NCBI GenBank assembly: GCA_012512865.1
Contig: JAAZDH010000257.1
Coordinates: forward strand, 1 to 7,642
Direction: 5' to 3'
Source: Clostridiaceae bacterium
GTDB lineage: Bacteria; Bacillota; Clostridia; Acetivibrionales; DUMC01
DNA: 7,642 bases
Below are positions 4,926-7,642 of this stretch, piece after piece. The notes beneath the pieces were generated by a model that did not search any database, was not told the DNA's origin, and saw only the letters and a list, made by a program, of their open reading frames with translations. Positions within the stretch are counted from its first letter, which is position 1. Each line of letters opens with the position of its first letter. The translations under genes and the position numbers were made by a program.

Positions 4926-4964
4926 GGCAAGTTTAAGGTAAGGTTAGGTTAAGGTAAGGCTAAG
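4905..4964 (+). repeat. TTAAGG/TAAGGT repeat tract spanning the end of tadA
   Basis: TTAAGG occurs at 4905-4910, 4911-4916, 4933-4938 and 4949-4954, with TAAGG and TTAGG variants between, ending at TAAGGCTAAG. The first two units are inside tadA and encode its last residues (LRLRQE region). The remainder lies past the TAG stop at 4923-4925. Confidence 0.7.
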
Positions 4965-5031
4965 AGAAAACCGTTTATTATGTTTATTTGTTGAAATTTA
5001 GTAATTTATTTAGCTGCTTACTGCTGAATTA

Positions 5032-5050
5032 TTACAATTATATATTGTAA
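5032..5050. promoter_or_regulatory. 19-base dyad TTACAAT-N5-ATTGTAA, candidate operator of the oxidoreductase gene
   Basis: TTACAAT (5032-5038) and ATTGTAA (5044-5050) are exact inverted repeats around TATAT. The dyad directly abuts the ribosome binding site (5051-5060) of the oxidoreductase gene, the usual place for a repressor site, and its centre could double as a -10 element. The regulator is unknown and not encoded in the window. Confidence 0.45.
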
Positions 5051-5065
5051 GGGGAGAGGGTTAAA

Positions 5066-6178
5066 GTGAAAAAGATTCGTTTTGGAATTATATCATGCGG
5101 GATGATAGCGCATTTCCATGCCATGTCAATCCTGGATGACGGCAGGGCGGAACTTGCGGCAGTGTGCGGACACAGCAGCATTGAGAAGACGAGAGAATTT
5201 GCGGGTAAATATGGAGCAAGGAAAGTTTACATGGACTATAGAGAGTTAGCTGCCGATAAAGACATCGATGCTGTATGTGTATGTTCTCCAAGCGGACTTC
5301 ACGGGATTCACGCAATAGAATGTATGAAAAAGGGGAAGCATGTTTTATGCGAAAAACCCCTTGATATAAAGAGTGAAGTTATGGCTGAAATGATTGATAC
5401 TGCCCGGGATAATAAGGTAAAATTGGGATGCGTATTTCCCAACAGGACCAGGAGTGGGCTTAGGAAAGCAAAAGAAATCATTGATAAGGGAATCCTTGGG
5501 AAAATGACGATCGTGGAATGCCAGTACAGGGGATACAGGCCGCCAGAATACTTTACCAGTTCCAAGTGGAAAGGGACAAAAGCCCTGGATGGCGGCGGAT
5601 GCCTTATGAACCAGGGAATACATGCTATTGATACAATGTGCTGGCTTACCGGCGATGTTAAGAGCGTATATGGTATTTCCCGGGCAATGCTAAGGGATAT
5701 TGAAGTTGAAGATACGGCCATGGCAATCCTGGAGTTTGCTAACGGTGCATATGGCGTGCTTATGGGGACTACGATTTCCAATGTACCGGAAAATGCCCCG
5801 GAAGGAGATAGGCTGCGGATAGAATTTGAAAAGGGAACAATATTATATGCGGAAGGAAGAACATACCTGTATACGCGTAAATCCATGATATCAAACGAGG
5901 AGATTGCAAGTATTACAGGCAGGAGGTCACAAGATATACAGGGAGACGATGAAGTTCAAAAAACATTGCTGGACGGGGAAGAAGGTGAAGTCGTGTCATC
6001 TTCATCAGACCCTTCAAATGTTGACATAAAGAGTCATTCCTTTATTGTATCCGATTTTATTTCGGCAGTGCTAGAGGATAGGGCGCCATACATACCGGGG
6101 GATTCGGCGAAAAAATGCGTTGATCTTGTGCTGGCCGTTTATAAATCATCCGAGACAGGGAAGAAAATAGACGTTTGA
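5066..6178 (+). CDS. Gfo/Idh/MocA family NAD(P)-dependent oxidoreductase
   Basis: The 370-residue cytosolic protein has the family's two domains. An N-terminal Rossmann fold begins with FGIISCGMIAHFHA (6-19), the nucleotide-binding turn, and reaches CSPSGLHGIHAIECMKKGKHVLCEKPLD (73-100), where EKP (96-98) carries the catalytic Lys97. The C-terminal domain contains ALDGGGCLMNQGIHAIDT (173-190) with the conserved His186, and closes with a helix including FISAVLEDRAPYIPG. Relatives oxidise or reduce sugars, inositols and similar polyols; the substrate here cannot be deduced. Length (about 340-380) is normal. A hydrophilic stretch at about 286-318 (including GDDEVQ and VVSSSSDP) looks like a variable surface loop. 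GTG 5066 is chosen with GGGGAGAGGG at 5051-5060. Neighbours give no sugar transporter or pathway context. Confidence 0.9.
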   Translation: MKKIRFGIISCGMIAHFHAMSILDDGRAELAAVCGHSSIEKTREFAGKYGARKVYMDYRELAADKDIDAVCVCSPSGLHGIHAIECMKKGKHVLCEKPLDIKSEVMAEMIDTARDNKVKLGCVFPNRTRSGLRKAKEIIDKGILGKMTIVECQYRGYRPPEYFTSSKWKGTKALDGGGCLMNQGIHAIDTMCWLTGDVKSVYGISRAMLRDIEVEDTAMAILEFANGAYGVLMGTTISNVPENAPEGDRLRIEFEKGTILYAEGRTYLYTRKSMISNEEIASITGRRSQDIQGDDEVQKTLLDGEEGEVVSSSSDPSNVDIKSHSFIVSDFISAVLEDRAPYIPGDSAKKCVDLVLAVYKSSETGKKIDV

Positions 6179-6266
6179 ACCCCATGTCATACTGGGATGA
6201 TCATCAAGTTGAAATGTACACTAGGCTAAGGTGTGCTATAAGCCGAGGAGAACAGGGGAGCAACAG

Positions 6267-7187
6267 ATGATATATATTTGTACTTCCATGTACAAGGAAG
6301 CGGTTTCTTTTATAAAACAACTAAATTTAAAGAAAGATTTGACCCACACGAAGTTTGATGTGTTTACAAGTGAAGAGGCCATGCTGGTTGTCACCGGTAT
6401 AGGTAAGGTAAGGGCAGCCATGGCTGTTGCATACCTGCTGGGGAAGAATGAACCGGGGAAATTTGACTTGCTTGCGAATATAGGCATTTGCGGCGCTGGC
6501 AACCCGGGTATAGCTGTTGGAAAAGTTTTTTACTGTAACAAGATAATTGACAATGACACAAAGATGACTTTTTACCCGGATATGCTTTTTAAGCATCCCT
6601 TTGATGAGGCAAGCATTGAAACGTTTTCGAAACTGGTAAGCAGGCCGGACGAAGAAAGCCTCGAAGGATACCTGGTAGATATGGAAGCTTCGGGTGTTTT
6701 CCAGGCAGCTTCCGTTTTCCTAAGACCACACCAGCTGGTTTTCATTAAAGTGGTTTCCGACCATCTCGATGTAGGAAAGACGGATGGAGCCGGTCGTAAA
6801 AGGGATGGCTGTAAATGCAGCAAAGCTGATAGTGATATCGATAATATTGATATTGATATAGGAAAGATAATGGGTGGTAATGCCATGCAAATCACCTGCT
6901 GGCTGAAAGAAACCGCGGATAAAATGGCCGAAATAAAGAGTAAGCAGCCATATGGCGGACAAGCCGTGTTATCCCCGGAAGAGCAGGAAATCGCTGCAAG
7001 TATGGCAGAAAACCTGAAATTATCCCGCAGCATGGAGATCCAGTTCATGGAGATGCTTAAGTACTGCAAGCTACGCTGCGGGAGCATCGGGCATCTTATT
7101 GATATGTATGCTGATATCAAGTGCAGCTCAAAGAGGGAAGGGAAGGTGTATTTTGCTGAACTCAAGAAGAAACTCGGCCTTGTTTAA
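6267..7187 (+). CDS. MTA/SAH nucleosidase-like protein (nucleoside phosphorylase superfamily) with extra C-terminal domain
   Basis: Residues 1-170 match the PNP/UDP-phosphorylase fold in its nucleosidase form. The segments are MIYICTSMYKEA (Glu11, position of the first active-site acid), VVTGIGKVRAAMAVAYLL (41-58), NIGICGAGNPG (71-81), VDMEASGVFQAAS (137-149, Glu140 as ribose-binding Glu) and FIKVVSDHLD (159-168, Asp165 as purine-N7 proton donor). Relatives cleave adenine from methylthioadenosine, S-adenosylhomocysteine or 5'-deoxyadenosine. A low-complexity insert (171-200, Asp/Ile hexanucleotide repeats) follows. A helical C-terminal extension (about 235-306, from LSPEEQEIAA on, with Cys267, Cys271 and Cys286) is absent from standard 230-residue enzymes. 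ATG 6267 is chosen with AGGGGAG at 6254-6260. The next gene, SPL-like, overlaps its end, so the two are probably translated together. The substrate is not proven. Confidence 0.75.
   Translation: MIYICTSMYKEAVSFIKQLNLKKDLTHTKFDVFTSEEAMLVVTGIGKVRAAMAVAYLLGKNEPGKFDLLANIGICGAGNPGIAVGKVFYCNKIIDNDTKMTFYPDMLFKHPFDEASIETFSKLVSRPDEESLEGYLVDMEASGVFQAASVFLRPHQLVFIKVVSDHLDVGKTDGAGRKRDGCKCSKADSDIDNIDIDIGKIMGGNAMQITCWLKETADKMAEIKSKQPYGGQAVLSPEEQEIAASMAENLKLSRSMEIQFMEMLKYCKLRCGSIGHLIDMYADIKCSSKREGKVYFAELKKKLGLV
6828..6860 (+). repeat. In-frame GATATN hexamer repeat inside the nucleosidase-like gene
   Basis: GATAGT, GATATC, GATAAT, ATT, GATATT and GATATA follow each other in frame and encode DSDIDNIDIDI (188-198). 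The repeat sits between the last catalytic motif and the next helix, where an insert would be tolerated. Confidence 0.75.
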
Positions 7188-7642
7188 GGCTTATTTTTCA
7201 CATGTATACATTGAAAAGAAGGCAATGAACCATTCTAACAGCAAAAAAATACTGGAACATTTCAGGCAGGCTGAAATTGTTGAAATCAATCATTATAAGG
7301 ATGTATTTTCAAGGGCAAAACAGGATTATTGCATGCAAAAGCACAGCCCCAAGCTTATACTTGCCGTGAAGGACGATGATTTTGTCTACCGTGGGGCACC
7401 TTTATGTGAAGACTTCGGGAATGCCAACTTCTATTATGCCTCCACGGTGATGAATTGCATATATGACTGTGAATACTGCTATCTCCAGGGAATGTACGCT
7501 ACGGCCAACATTGTCGTGTTCGTTAACATCGAGGATTTTTTCGGGGAGGTTGAGAGCCTTTTAAAAAAACGCCCTGTATACCTTTGTATTTCTTACGACT
7601 CGGATCTTTTAGCCTTGGAAAAGATCCTTGGCCACTGTGAGC
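7153..7642 (+). CDS. Spore photoproduct lyase-like radical SAM protein, 3' end outside window
   Basis: The frame is open to the right edge. YYASTVMNCIYDCEYCYLQG (94-113, numbering from TTG 7153) holds CX3CX2C (C102, C106, C109), the [4Fe-4S] motif of radical SAM enzymes. Its setting, followed by IVVFVNIEDFF, is that of the spore photoproduct lyase (SPL) family. SPL repairs the spore-specific thymine dimer in DNA during germination. My eye alignment places the B. subtilis catalytic Cys141 (A-C-T-S-D) on YDSD (148-151), so Tyr replaces it; a nearby Cys145 exists. The start is uncertain. TTG 7153 has GGGAAGG (about 7140-7146) upstream and keeps FSHVYIEK, a family-like N-terminal strand. ATG 7225 has a ribosome binding site too close and would lose that strand. 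With TTG the gene overlaps the nucleosidase gene by 35 bases. About half of the protein lies beyond the window. Confidence 0.8.
   Translation, partial: MLNSRRNSALFKAYFSHVYIEKKAMNHSNSKKILEHFRQAEIVEINHYKDVFSRAKQDYCMQKHSPKLILAVKDDDFVYRGAPLCEDFGNANFYYASTVMNCIYDCEYCYLQGMYATANIVVFVNIEDFFGEVESLLKKRPVYLCISYDSDLLALEKILGHCE

Noticed and set aside
4926..5065. Expected site of an SRP RNA gene after tadA, as in Bacillus
   Set aside because: The gap is only 140 bases, mostly TAAGG repeats and AT-rich DNA, and has no SRP Alu or GGAA-tetraloop domain.
6179..6266. GGCT...AGCC stem after the oxidoreductase gene as a terminator
   Set aside because: The stem has four base pairs with a large loop and no T tract.

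Overview
The window looks like chromosomal DNA from an endospore-forming Firmicute, most likely a Clostridia-type anaerobe. The reasons are strong GGAGG-type ribosome binding sites, frequent GTG/TTG starts, moderately AT-rich DNA with very AT-rich gaps, a Spo0E-type sporulation phosphatase, a spore-photoproduct-lyase-like radical SAM gene, and a short NagB of the Gram-positive form. I see no insertion sequence, prophage gene, CRISPR array, rRNA or convincing tRNA.

Layout: (1) 1-999 holds the 3' end of a probable uroporphyrinogen-decarboxylase-like (methyltransferase-type) gene, followed after 19 bases by nagB (glucosamine-6-phosphate deaminase). (2) 1122-1901 is a DUF72/YecE-family protein preceded by a three-copy degenerate repeat. 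(3) 1902-2266 is a 365-base non-coding stretch with two Spo0A-box-like sites, two dyad symmetries and a leader hairpin. It leads into a Spo0E-like aspartyl-phosphatase gene (2267-2578), which converges on a membrane-anchored zinc-ribbon protein (2585-3037, minus strand). (4) 3038-3336 is a divergent promoter region, followed by a 261-residue protein that I cannot assign (3337-4122). (5) tadA (4305-4925) encodes the tRNA adenosine deaminase with an unusual N-terminal extension of about 60 residues. (6) 5066-6178 is a Gfo/Idh/MocA oxidoreductase behind a 19-base dyad. (7) 6267-7187 is an MTA/SAH-nucleosidase-like protein with an extra C-terminal domain. It overlaps a radical SAM gene of the spore photoproduct lyase family that runs off the window end.

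Most genes are ordinary housekeeping or lineage genes that need not work together. Two local circuits make sense. Candidate Spo0A sites lie before a Spo0E-like gene, suggesting feedback in the sporulation phosphorelay. The nucleosidase-like and SPL-like genes are probably translated as a pair. The SPL-like protein keeps the CX3CX2C iron-sulfur motif, but by my eye alignment it has Tyr where the hydrogen-donating Cys of true SPL lies, so its reaction may differ from thymine-dimer repair. This pair is the best candidate for something undescribed.

A second theme is repeat expansion. Nearly every gap carries a different degenerate short tandem repeat. Several proteins (the Spo0E-like tail, TadA N-terminus, nucleosidase insert) contain low-complexity or repeat-derived segments, which suggests active local slippage in this genome.
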